Positions 35,409-47,465 of a stretch of DNA of 64,000 bases are shown here, piece after piece. Below the pieces are notes generated by a model. The model did not search any database. It saw only the letters and a program-made list of their open reading frames with translations, and was not told where the DNA came from. The translations under genes and the position numbers were made by a program. This DNA is from Ciborinia camelliae (lineage: Eukaryota > Ascomycota > Leotiomycetes > Helotiales > Sclerotiniaceae), in assembly GCA_025890175.1 (NCBI GenBank), contig JANPYM010000004.1:1495134-1559133 (forward strand), given 5' to 3'. How positions within the stretch are numbered: position 1 is the first letter of the stretch; each line of letters begins with the position of its first letter.

Positions 35409-37569
35409 TTAGAATCCATTAATGTCATTGACATCATGGGCATTTTGTGCCGACGACTCCATTCTAGCCACCAATCTCTTAACATTCGCCCACTCCTCAG
35501 TCCTAGCACTATCCTTCCCACCAAGATCTGGACCAACCTCAAACACGGAAAGCATGCCATCAATACCACCAGTTGCGATGCGTTTGCCCTCAGTTTGTTC
35601 CCATGCTACACGATTCAAGCTCTTGGACATAATGCTTCGGCCACCTTTTCGGCCACTGGGCTGCACTTTAGACAAGGGGACCTCGGTATCCACGGTTATA
35701 TCCCATACTTCCAGATTGCCTGCTCCATCCACGAGAGAGAATACACCGGGTTTGACAGGCGACCAGGCTGCATCATAGACAAGATCCTCTCGGGTAAAGT
35801 CGAATAACGGAGCCACTGTCTGGCCTTCCCCTGTGATAGCTGTAGTTGCTGTTGCAGTTGGAGCTCGTACTTTCCATAATTTAACACTCCAATCCAAGGA
35901 ACTGGTTAAAACAAGATCGCCCAGATCAACAGGACCCTTTGCTGGATGGAAATTCAAAGACATGACCGGCGCCGCATGGCCACGGTAACTGACTCTTTGA
36001 TCAACACCTGCCTTGGCACCTGCTCGATCATATCGATGACAAGAATATACGGTTCCTTCTTCCGAACCAACGAGGAAGTATGTCGGGTCTGTTTGTGGGA
36101 AAGCCATGCAGGTTGGACTCATATCTTCCGTTTTTGCTGGGGTTGGGGTCGTTAATGTAAGTAATTCTTGTGGTTGCGCAAGCATATCCACAGTCCATCC
36201 GCACATAACACCGTCCGTTGAGCATGATATAATATTATTCGCGTTTTGCGTTCCTACAATATCGACAGAGTAGACCGGATGGGTATGCCCCGATCCAGTC
36301 AAAGGTGTCTTTTGAACTGGTGCCGATTTTGCTCTTGTGTCCCAGAGTAGAACTTGACCACTGTAAGCGCCCCCAATGATCAAATTGGGATGGAAAGGAG
36401 AAAATTTTGCGGCGAGAACATCCGATTGTGCATGGAAGACAAATTCTGGTCTATCGTGAAGATGCATATTCCAGACTTGAACCAGTCCATCTGGATCATG
36501 TGGTGCCGAAGGATTTTTTGTATAGGCTGCAAGAACGAGCTCTGGAAATTTCGGTGAGAAATTGATGGCGGTGATCATCCTTTTCTTTGACCATCGTTCA
36601 TCATAGAATTGTGCAACCTCCTTTATCTTCCGTCTGCCCTTTCCACCTGTATTTCCGTATTCATCGTCGTCCCCAACTCCATTTGCGCCACTTAATCCAT
36701 AATCTGCGAGTACATCGTATTCTTGATCTAATGCTCTCTCAATGACCTTACTTGATCGTTCAACAAAGTCCATAAAATCTTCAGACGATGTCACGGCATT
36801 GAGCTCTTCATTTGTCAAAATTCTCGCAGGGAAATTTGCTGTTGATAAATGTTGGGAATCTGGTCTTATGGGACCATCCACAAGGTCTCGGGTTGCCTTC
36901 AGCTCTTCTTCGATTTCTCGACGAATGTTCTCTCGTAGTTCTTCCTCTCTGTTCTTTTCCCGTCTGCTAAGTCGTTTGCTTGGCGACTGAACTCCGGCGG
37001 GTCTGTCAAGTTCGTCATCTGAATCGTCGAAAGCTCGGGGCCTAGAGGTTTGTGTGCCCCATTCTTCCGTTGTTTGTACCCCTTTACTGTATGAGAATAC
37101 TTCCTTAACAGGAGAAGGTGTAAATTCATAGACTGTAGATAATGGAACGGTGGAAAGAGCTTGAGGAGTCGATATCGATAATGGCTGAGTCTGCGAGACC
37201 TGGGCATTCGAGGGGCTCGATTCGGAGGGCTCATTGCTTAGTTCACCAGCACTTAATACGCTGTTTGGTCGACTGCCTCTCGCCGGTGATCCTGCTCCTC
37301 CAGGACCAGTCGATGCAGGTCTACTGTCTCCAACTAAGCTGGAGATTAAACTGTCAAGTTCCCTTCGATTGTCGGCTCGTCCAGGTGTGGGGGATGCAAG
37401 CTATCGTCTGTAAGTTTGGTTCGGGTTTGAGGGTGGGTTTAGCTACATCACTTCCACTTCCTGCGCTCTGCCTGCTTGCCGATACTTCCCTCGCACGAAG
37501 CTCTCTCTGCCTCTTTAATTCCGCAAGCTTGGCTTTCTTCGCCAGAATTTCATCTCGTCGCTGTTGCAT
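35409..37569 (-). CDS. Cytoplasmic dynein intermediate chain
   Basis: Exons 37569-37447 and 37400-35409, with a 46-nt intron, give 704 residues. The start MQQRRDEILAKKAKLAELKR is the conserved N-terminal helix of dynein intermediate chains that binds p150Glued/NudE. The splice leads into LASPTPGRADNRRELDSLIS, as expected for fungal homologs. A light-chain binding segment follows: GVQTTEEW and GTQT near residue 146-157. The rest is a beta-propeller of WD repeats, e.g. VQVWNMH, GQVLLWDTRA, DWSVKLWKV, GNLEVWDI, ending in a short tail. It holds the motor's light chains and cargo adaptors. Yeast counterpart is Pac11, but this protein resembles the filamentous-fungal and animal type. Divergent from the ATP synthase subunit e gene. 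Confidence 0.93.
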
Positions 37570-37971
37570 TTTGCAGAGTTATATGCCCATTTCGTGGGCA
37601 AACACTTTTATTTTACCGCAATATGGTGTTGTTGAGATTGCTTAAAGTTCGCAGATGGTAGTAGAGTATTTCAGGAATGTATGAAGCCAAATATGAAGTT
37701 GTATTCCAAGTCATACATAAAAGTAAACATCCACAATACAGTCGCGCCTGGAGATGCGCATTATTGTAAATTAGATATCACGTGGGGTATTGGTCCCGCA
37801 AAATGCCGCTGAAGCTTGCTCGCGATATTTCATCCGACCACATTGAAAAAGTTTACCGCCGACAACAACCACTTCACCTGCCCTCCGTTGTGATACCAAG
37901 TTCAATTGGTATCTCTTAGCCACTACTCTCCTCAACATATCATCCCCGGCATATTCTCACAACTTTTCCCG
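37570..37971. promoter_or_regulatory. Divergent promoter of dynein IC and ATP synthase e
   Basis: 402 bases between two start codons. A CACGTG box lies at 37779-37784, roughly in the middle, where it could serve both genes. Confidence 0.55.
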
Positions 37972-38503
37972 ATGGCTTCAACTGGGGTAAACGTACGTTT
38001 TACGATTTCGCGCAACCCTCAATCCGAAGACTTAATTTCAAGTTGAAATATATTATTCGCAGGTCTAATAGTCGAAGAATGTGCTAACATGTATTTCTTG
38101 ACAGGTTCTGCGGTGGTCAGCGCTCGGCGCCGGTGTATTCTACGGATTTTACCATCAAATGAGTATATCGTCTGCAGCGAAGACCGCGGCAGCAAACAGG
38201 GAATTTGAGCACAAGCAGAAGTTGATTGAGCAAGCGAGAGCAGAGTACGCAAAGAAGAACTTGCCTGCGAGCCAGAAAACAGGAGGTGGTGACAGTACGT
38301 CGAGTTCATTATATTTCGATCCCTACCATATTTTATATCCACCAATATCTACTGCCCCGAGGGGATTCTGGATCACTCCTCAATAGTTCGCACCGAAGCC
38401 GTCATATATCACATTACTAACGTTTGAAACAGTTATACGGGATCCCATGGACAAGAATTTCGATCTTGAGGCATACTTGAAGGTTCTGGCAGCGGAGAAC
38501 TAG
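37972..38503 (+). CDS. ATP21: ATP synthase subunit e, mitochondrial
   Basis: Three exons, 37972-37992, 38105-38294 and 38433-38503, encode 93 residues. The first exon is only MASTGVN. Exon 2 reads VLRWSALGAGVFYGFYHQMS, the single membrane helix with the GxxxG dimer motif (GAGVFYG), followed by a helical charged part, FEHKQKLIEQARAEYAKK. Exon 3 ends in RDPMDKNFDLEAYLKVLAAE. Subunit e (Tim11/Atp21) lies in the F0 part and holds ATP synthase dimers that shape cristae. Size and intron pattern (very short first exon) fit fungal homologs. Confidence 0.93.
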
Positions 38504-39192
38504 GGGCTTTAGGGGAACGGGGGGTTTAATGGGTAATGATAGAGGGGCATCGCTGAATGAGACCATCCGCGGTGGCTGATATGGGCTCCGGCGATGTTTG
38601 GAGAGGGTTTCTAGGGTTTGTTCAAACACACAAAAGCCTTTAGACGTCACTCAGGTGATACTTCTTGTACATTGTACTATAGACGACCAATACAGCTGGG
38701 AGCTTCTGTTGTTGGAGACCCAATTTTCACCTAAGAGAGAGCCGCAGAAGAAGTAAGTTTAGTTCGGACCTGTTGAACGTGTAGCATAAGAGATTTCCCA
38801 TGCTGCTTTGCGTTCACAAGGATGGGACTATTGAATGGGGAAATGTATTCTTCTCAGTTAGCCAGGCCAGCCAGAGACATATATAAATCAAATCACCACT
38901 TCTGAACCTAACCACATCCAGAACACTCAACTCCTCCACACTTTCTGAAGTGATGTGAACATAAAACAAAAACATACTCCGTACACTTTGCATAAAGAGA
39001 GAACAAGCCATTAATGCTCTTTGTTTTCACGTGATCTTCGAACTAGTGCGGCGGGTCACTGAGCTAGGTACCTAATCCTTGTGAACTGACGCGGAGCTCT
39101 GACTGAAAGTGCCGCATTGCGAACAGATATGTGTTAATCCAAAGAACCTTTCAACCAGCGACAACTTTCCTTCCACCACAGCTGCCATCAAC
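38504..39192. promoter_or_regulatory. Upstream region of STT3 with TCACGTGA box
   Basis: 689 bases. A palindromic TCACGTGA lies at 39027-39034, about 160 bases ahead of the STT3 start. TAGGTACCTA occurs at 39065-39074. No gene seen. Confidence 0.5.
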
Positions 39193-41774
39193 ATGGCTGC
39201 CAAAACTCAGGAACCGTTCTTCCAAGGGAGTACGGGGAAGACCTCTCGTGGGGTTTTAAGAATTGTAATTCTTTGCTTAATTGCTGGTGCTGCAATTGCC
39301 AGTCGACTGTTTTCTGTGATCCGTACGTATCTCAAGCTTCACATAATGATCTGGATGTCTTGCACCTTTCATTACATTGAAAGGCACAACACTCCCTTCA
39401 TACTTTCTGGCAATAACTAAGCTGTCGAACAAGAGCTAATTTCATGATGTATAGGATTTGAGAGTATAATTCACGAATGTCAGTATTGAACGGACCCCTC
39501 CATGAATGAAGCTCCTCCTCTAGCTATACCCTCTATGATTTCTCGGAAACTAATTTATATTCAGTCGATCCTTGGTTTAATTTCAGAGCTACAAAATACT
39601 TGGTCTCGAATGGCTTCTATGATTTCTGGGATTGGTTTGACGACCGAACATGGCATCCACTCGGACGAGTTACAGGAGGAACTTTATACCCAGGTCTTAT
39701 GGTCACCAGTGGCGTCATCTACCACGCCCTTCGAGCTCTTACTATACCAGTTGATATCCGAAACATTTGTGTGCTTCTTGCACCAGGGTTCTCTGGTTTG
39801 ACTGCCTTCGCAACATACCTCTTTACCAATGAGATGTCCACATCTCCTTCAGCTGGTCTTCTCGCAGCTATTTTCATGGGAATTGCCCCGGGTTACATTT
39901 CGCGATCAGTTGCAGGCAGCTACGATAACGAAGCCATCGCAATCTTCCTACTTGTGTTCACGTTCTACCTCTGGATTAAAGCCATCAAGCTCGGATCTGC
40001 ATTTTGGGGTGCTCTTTGTGCTTTGTTCTATGGATACATGGTATCAGCCTGGGGTGGATATGTCTTCATTACCAATTTGATCCCTCTTCATGTATTCGTA
40101 TTGGTTTGCATGGGAAGATTCAGCCCAAGAGTGTATGTCAGTTACTGTACCTGGTACGCACTGGGCACGTTGGCAAGCATGCAAATTCCCTTTGTAGGAT
40201 TCCTGCCAATTCGCAGTAGTGAGCATATGTCCAGTCTCGGTAAGTTTAGTCATAAGATTTGGAGATGCGTATATGCTAATCTGCTTAGGTATCTTCGGCC
40301 TTCTTCAATTGGTTGGATTTGTCGAATTCGTCCGTTCGGGTGTACCAAGCAAGCAATTCGCGACTCTCCTTAGAGGATTTGTTCTTGCTGTTTTTACTAT
40401 CTCCTTTGGCGGCTTGGTACTTTTGACCGTCTCCGGTGTCATTGCTCCTTGGACCGGTCGTTTCTACTCTTTGTGGGACACTGGATATGCCAAGATTCAC
40501 ATCCCTATTATTGCCTCCGTTTCTGAACATCAGCCAACAGCATGGCCCGCTTATTTCTTCGATCTTAACCTTCTCATCTGGCTCTTCCCAGCTGGTGTAT
40601 ACCTCTGCTTCTTGAAGCTTGCCGATGAGCAAGTTTTTGTTGTTGTGTACGCAATTCTTGCCAGTTACTTCTCTGGTGTCATGGTTCGATTGATGCTTAC
40701 CTTGACTCCAATTGTCTGTGTGGCTGCCGCCTTGGCATTGTCCAACATCCTGGACACCTACTTAACCATTAAGTCACCAAAAGAACCAACTCCAGGTACT
40801 GCGACAGATGGCGCTACCAATGCCGTCACCCCGAAGAAGGCCGCCAAACAGGAGGAAATACGCTCCATGCGTCAACCCCTTGTTGGTATCTATACTGGGT
40901 TCTCTAAAGTTTCCGTTGTTACCGCTATGACAACATACCTCTTGATCTTTGTTCTCCACTGTACTTGGGTAACATCAAACGCCTATTCATCTCCATCTGT
41001 CGTGCTCGCTAGTAAATTGCCAGATGGTAGCCAGCATATCATCGATGATTACAGAGAGGCTTATCAGTGGTTACGACAGAACACCAAGGAGGATGCTAAA
41101 ATCATGTCCTGGTGGGATTACGGCTACCAAATTGGAGGTATGGCTGACAGACCCACACTTGTCGACAACAATACCTGGAACAATACTCATATTGCAACTG
41201 TCGGAAAGGCAATGAGCTCTCGTGAGGAGGTCAGCTACCCTATCATGCGCCAACACGAAGTTGACTACGTTCTCGTTGTCTTCGGTGGTCTTCTCGGATA
41301 CTCTGGAGATGATATCAACAAGTTCTTGTGGATGATCAGAATTGCCGAGGGTATTTGGCCAGATGAGGTCAAGGAACGTAACTTTTTCACTGAACGTGGA
41401 GAATACAGAGTTGACGATGGTGCCACTCAAACCATGAAGGACAGCTTGATGTGAGTAATTCTCAACAATAATGGATGTGAGAATTTTACTAATCTTCCAA
41501 TAGGTACAAAATGTCATACTACAACTTCAATTCCCTTTTCCCACCTGGACAAGCCCAAGATAGGGTTCGTGGTGTAAAGATGCCAGAAGTTGGACCAGTT
41601 TTAAACACTGTTGAAGAAGCATTCACTAGTGAGAATTGGATCATTCGAATTTACAAGGTGAAAGACCTTGACAATGTTGGCCGAGATCATGCATCAGCCG
41701 CATCATTCGATAGAGGAAACAAGAAGAAGAGAACATCGAAGAAGAGAGGACCAAAGGTTTTGAGAGTTGATTAG
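39193..41774 (+). CDS. STT3: STT3, catalytic subunit of oligosaccharyltransferase
   Basis: Five exons, 39193-39322, 39455-39478 (24 nt), 39565-40239, 40289-41450 and 41504-41774, keep one frame of 753 residues, normal for STT3. The micro-exon is needed to make [18 protein letters not shown], the conserved first lumenal loop with the DPW metal site. Further landmarks: WYDFWDWF-like text ([16 protein letters not shown]), the second acidic site [10 protein letters not shown], about eleven hydrophobic helices, and the donor/acceptor site [13 protein letters not shown] followed by [11 protein letters not shown]. The tail is basic ([10 protein letters not shown]). The enzyme moves the lipid-linked glycan to Asn in NxS/T sequons in the ER membrane. 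Confidence 0.97.
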
Positions 41775-42842
41775 CGGGATGAGTTTTGCTTTGTATCATA
41801 TTTCCTTATCTTGGACTGGGCGCTTTACAAAATAGAGCGGAGTCCGACATTATGTATAGAAAAGAAATTTACTTATAAATATGGCCATGCGTTCAATGAT
41901 CACCAGGCGTTGTCATGTCAGGTATAAGACCTATTTGAAATTCAAGTTCTATATATATATGGGCTTTGACTACGGCCGTATATATATATATAGGTATATA
42001 ATGATACAGCTTCCAAAGAGCCTTGGGAGGAACCATTGTATAGGTATTTTATCACTAATTTGATTCACTTCATTATGATATATCTATAAGTCGTTTCTAA
42101 CCTTGATATTCTAGTTGGAACAACCTGTTCACTCCTTCCCACAATGGAGCTTGAAAGACTGAAGGGCTGTTTTCTTCACTTTCCCATCCCACGTTGTTCA
42201 ACCCTTTGAACAGCAGAGCTCCTTCACCTCACTTTCCTTCTAAAGTCAAGATGAAACCACTTTAGAACCGATGAAATTTTTGAAGAACGTTACCCAACCC
42301 GAATATTCGATTATGGGTCGATAAGAGTGAATCAGATCTTTCATCTATTTTTATGTATATGAATCGGCTGTGTCGAGGAGACTTGTGGTTGGTTGATGTG
42401 AAAAGAACCAATTGGACTCAAACTCAAATCTAAAGCCGACCATAACATGGATTTATTTTCTCATTCTCCGATAAAAGACCTTCTCAAACCTCTACAACTA
42501 ATTTTCCATGACAGAATTGCTTTTCAAATTCTTTTTTTCTTCTACGTTTTTTTCATAAAATCTGCTTTGTATTAAGAATTTAATTAACTGCTTGTGGTAG
42601 CTGAGAAACTTCAGATCTTGTGCTGCTGTTTTACTTTACTTCTTTTGTCTCTCATTTACCTTCCAACCGTTTTGAAATATTTCCACTTGTTTATATGAAA
42701 ATTTCTATCATATGGGCAGAGTAACCAGATGACAATAGAACGACAATAGACAACAATCCAACGACCACTAGACCACTAGATCACTTGATCACTTCATCAC
42801 CCTCCCTGGTAGGCAATAACAATCAGTGGTTCGGTTGCCAAA
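41775..42842. other. Intergenic region between STT3 and the large disordered protein
   Basis: 1.07 kb holding the 3' flank of STT3 and the promoter of the next gene. (TA)n runs stand at 41950-42000. GACAATAGA/ACTAGA/TCACTT short repeats lie 50-120 bases before the next start. No ORF with content. Confidence 0.5.
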
Positions 42843-45800
42843 ATGCTCACTATGTAAGTTTTCTCCCCTTTATTCAACTTGAATCTTGTGATTTGAGGTC
42901 TATTTGGTATCTTCGATTCTGATCAACACTTTCAGGTTACGAGCAAGCTCTAAGAGCGGCAATGGCTCTGATACCACTGAAGAAATAGTAAGAGATGGAT
43001 ATCCATATTATTTCAAGAAAAGCAATGGCCGTATGGTGATGGCAAGAAAGATTCCAGGAAGAAGGGGGAATAAAAACTTCAGCTTGTTAGGGCAAGCTTT
43101 CGGAATCGATGAGCCCAAGCGAAGATCATCCGTCGAAAACTTGAGAAAGAAGAAGAAGAAGCCTGTACAATACCTTACTCAAGCACAAACTCCCTCTTCG
43201 GTACCGCTGCCACAGCAGCCATTTCCGAATTTCCCACCACCAATACCTTTTTCACCTATTATTCCTCAACAATCCTTTCCCGACCCCCATGGTTTTGTTC
43301 CAGTTAATTCTGGATTTCCCCCTTTTTATCCCTTGCCTGGATTTCCTCCGCCACCGGTACCAGTAGAACAACAACCAATGCGATGGACTTTTCAGCCAAA
43401 ATCAACAGCGCCACCAAGTGTTGAAGAACTTTTAAAGGTCGAGTCAGATTTCCTTAAGAGAGCGAAGTTGAAGTCGAAATCGAAATCGAAGTCCAGGAGA
43501 AGAGACGGAGATCATGATGATCATACAGAGATCAAGACAACAACAACGACCACAATCACCAAACACATCTGCGCGAGATGTAGAAGAGATCGTTCTGTGA
43601 AGTACCATCTCGATCATCCAATTAGGGCTGGCGAGACTCCTACTCCTGGATTTTGTCGCAAGTGTCGACGAGACGCTACCTCGACTAGCGGCTCAAATGG
43701 CGATGATAGTGATGACGGTGGTTCAACAAAACATGAAGATGGAGGAAGAGAACGAGAAAAAAAGGTGAGTTCTACTCCCCCAGAGTTTTGAAGATCACTT
43801 ACTAACAAAATTACTCCAGAAGAACGATAGATGCCGACCTACATCTCGACTTCACTCTGTTGACGTGCTGAGCCGAGATGAAAGAAGTGATAATGGTCGC
43901 TTCAATGACTATCAGGATGGGATTTTCACTGAGCAGGAGGTTGTACGCGAACGCAAGACTGCACCAAAGAACCAAGCTCGACGAAGTGACAACAATTCAA
44001 GAGGATCAGCCTCCAGAAGCTATACTCGTACTCGTGAAAAAGATCTCGCTGATGACGATTCTACTCCTAAAGCAGAACCAAAGGTGAGAATCAACACCAC
44101 AAATCGAACCTCATCGGCCGCCCCACCATCTCCCATTTACTCGTCCCAAGAAAAGTCAGTCCACTTTGATCAGCCAGTAGGAAGACCAAGTAAATCCAAG
44201 GCAGCCTCTGCACAAGACCTCCATGATGAATTCAGATATGTCGAGCCGCTTCGTTCTGCCACCAGCTATGCATCTATGTCAAGATCCGCTCGTTTCTCAA
44301 GAGAGTCTCTGCCAAGTTTGCACACGAGGGACCATGCTCAGCGCAGACGTACGGAGCGCGCATATCCTGAACGAACTTATGATCATGATACTCGCCAACA
44401 AGCATATGAAAATCTTCCTCGTTATCGCCCTGATGAAGATATTATCGTAGTCGAAACCGATCGTGAACAGCCCAAATCAAGGGTTGATTCTAGTGGTCAT
44501 CCTCACACTCGTCCTGGCTCCTCCGATGAAGATATTATCGCGGTTAAAACCGAGCGTGAACAACCCAACTCACGAGCTGAGTCTAGTCGCCATCCTCGTC
44601 CTCCTCCTCCTCCTTCTCGCTCCTCTGATGAAGATTATATCATCGTTGAAACCGAGCACGAATACCCCAGATTCCGAACTGAGTCTAGAGATGAACCAAG
44701 ACGATCACAAGAGAGACACCGTGGCCCCGCTCGGGCTCCTGTTAGAACCAGGGAGACTTATACCACTACTCAAGTTGATCAGCATGGGAACAAGATGCAG
44801 TTCACATGGACTGCAAGTAGTTCAAACTCAAGCCCTCCACAAGGTTTCATTCCAAGTGACCGTCATTCTTCAGATTCTAGCGAGGAGTATCATAGAGCTC
44901 GTAAGTATCCCAGTATTCTCTTCATATCATTACTATTTGACATAAATCTAATTTGTTGCTAGTCGCCATGGCTCGTCAAAATATTCCAGATCCACAACGA
45001 CATCGCCGTTCACGCAACTCGTTCAAAGGCTCTGGAGGCTTCATGGATGGTCCTTACACACCCCCCCAAGTACCAGATCCTCCAACTTTGAACGGTATTT
45101 GGGAGCCTAGAAATACTGGCAGATCGGCGAGAGCCACTCAATCAAGAGGAAGAGGCCGCTCACCTTCTCAGAGCAGCGTGTTTCGAGTTCCTCAACATCA
45201 AAGCACTGCTCGAGGGAATTTTCAACCATGGATGAACGCATCATCCATTGATCAGTTTGGCCAACGTCGAGAACAAAATTATCAGTCACGAGCTCGTTCT
45301 TCGACCTCTGATTCTGGATCTCCTGTATCGTTGGTAACTCACTCAGATTCTCCCAGAACACCATCAGTGTCAGAAACACAGTTTGAATCAGATTCAAACC
45401 CCACGCCGCAATCTATGGTTCCTCGCCCTGCCTCTGTTCAGGACACTACTGATAGTGGCAACGAAATTGGACCGCCTAGGTCCGCGTCAACTAGTCCGAA
45501 AGCAACCGTTGAAAAGAAGCTTACTGATGTATCACGTCATCACCATCATGGTCATTTGGAGGCCACAAATTCTCGAGCCACGGATAAGGATCATGCCAAC
45601 GGTACAGCTTCCCAAAAGTACAACAATCAACTTGGAAGTTATGCATCCTACGTCGAATACGGCGACGCAATGGTGATTCCCAACGAAACAATTCATTCTA
45701 ACATCAATGCCCGTGTTGAAGATGTTGCAGACGATTATGACAACACCACCATTCTTGACGACGCCACAGATCTCACTCTCCGAACTGCACGTTCTAAGGC

Positions 45801-46272
45801 TGCAATGAATGAACGTATCAACGCTCGACGCCGAGTATCTTTTGCTCAAATGCCTCAATTTGTACCTACACCTGAGAAACCTTGGGAGAATACTTGGGGT
45901 AACAACACCAATGCCAATACCAACGGCGATCAATCATGGAGTGCCAATACTGATGGAGATAATTCATGGGGAGCCAACACCACCAGCAACGATTTCTGGT
46001 CCCCCAACACCAGCGCCGAAAGCGTGCTTCCAGATGTAGGCGGCTACAGTGGTCCCCCTAGTGCTAATGCAAGCAAAGTGAATCTCAACAACGATCCGAA
46101 TACCGGTGGCTTCGACTACACAAAAGGCTTTGCCCCTACGCCAACCAATGCCAAGTCTCAGGATGCTACCGGTACCGGTGGCGATGGTAATGATGATCGT
46201 GGTGAGGATACCGAGCAGAAGGTCGATGACGAATGGGGTCCTATTCCTACATTTTCTACTCTCAACATCTAA
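42843..46272 (+). CDS. Large disordered protein with CxxC/CxxC site, SIM-like repeats and Trp repeats
   Basis: Exons 42843-42853, 42936-43764, 43820-44900 and 44963-46272 keep frame over 1076 residues. I do not recognise the family. The start has a compact segment, VRDGYPYYFKKSNGRMVMAR, then a Pro-rich stretch. At 216-247 lies a possible zinc site: CARC and CRKC, 24 residues apart. Around 485-565 three units resemble SUMO-interacting motifs: DEDIIVVETD, DEDIIAVKTE and DEDYIIVETE, each followed by a REQP/HEYP-like and SR-rich linker. A conserved-looking YTTTQVDQHGNKMQFTW comes next, then a long Ser/Arg region. Near 930-985 Trp recurs in an Asn/Thr/Gly context (TWGNN, SWSAN, SWGAN, FWSPN). The end reads DDEWGPIPTFSTL. 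Likely nuclear or scaffold-like; function unknown. Confidence 0.75.
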
Positions 46273-47465
46273 ATTAACTCCCCCCACACTTTCTCAATTT
46301 CTCATTCACAGTACATTACAAAGATGAACTTGTTTTCATTTCATTTTCATACAACACAGCACGCACGGCACGGCACGGCACGGCACACGCGAAAGGTTTG
46401 CGTTAATTCGGCGGATTGGTTCAACGGCGCTACTACTACTAATACTTACCTACTATGCATGCATATACTTGTCTTTGCAAGAAATATACCAACGAAAGAT
46501 GTTTGTTTGGGTGTGTAACAGTCTTTTTCACGCTATCAAATCAATCAACTAAATCAATCACTTTCCTCGGTTATTTTTGATACTTTCCTTCCTTCCTTCC
46601 TTCCTTCCTCTCGTTCCTTTTATTTTATTTTATTTTGTTTTCTGTTTTTCTTTTCTTTTTGCTTTCTTTTGTTAGGTTGAGTCTCGGAGAGTTTTAATTT
46701 GAAAGGGGATGGAGATGGAGATCGAGATGGGGTTTGACTTTACGTTTGCATTAATTGATTGATTCGATTCGATTTTTGATTTCTATTCCATTTTTTCTCT
46801 TCCTGCATGCGGGACTGACGGATCTGGTCGTATTTCATTTGTTTCAATTGCTGAATGTATCGATGGATGCATCGGTGGGTGGATATGACTTGGGGCACGA
46901 ACGAACGTCCTCCAGTATCAGGATCCAGGATTCAGGATTCAATCTTCCATCCCATCCCACGAGAAATTTGATCGGAGGGGTTCGTGGAATACAGTATGGG
47001 ATAGGGATACCCATGATGACTTGGGATTTGCATACATACATACATAGGTACATACAGAGTACTGCTCTGGTGGCAGATGGCTGTTGGGACTTTTCGGTTA
47101 CTGCAATGATTGCTAGTATAATTTGCTACGATACTCTATAGTATGAAATGAAATAAAAAAAGTATTAAATGAGGTTGTGTTGTATGATCTAACCTGAGTG
47201 CTACATGTATGTGATGATGACCATCTCTGCCTTTTTAATATTTCCGCTGGTGTACATGAATATCTACATGTATAATATGTACATATAATACATAGAAATT
47301 ATCTCCCCAAACCAAAGTAAAAACCCCTCATGAGTCATAAATATCTACAGTATCCTAGCGACTTGGCCAAGTTGAAAATATTCCCCAGGATCTGGCAAGA
47401 ATGAAACAAATCATCATCAACCCTCTCCGGATGTACTTCTCACCACGAATTCCATTTCAACCCTT
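46273..47465. other. Convergent intergenic region with microsatellites
   Basis: 1.2 kb. GCACG units at about 46365-46388, TTCC units at 46587-46610, TTTTA units at 46619-46637 and GGAGAT/CGAGAT repeats near 46705-46730. No gene seen. Confidence 0.55.
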
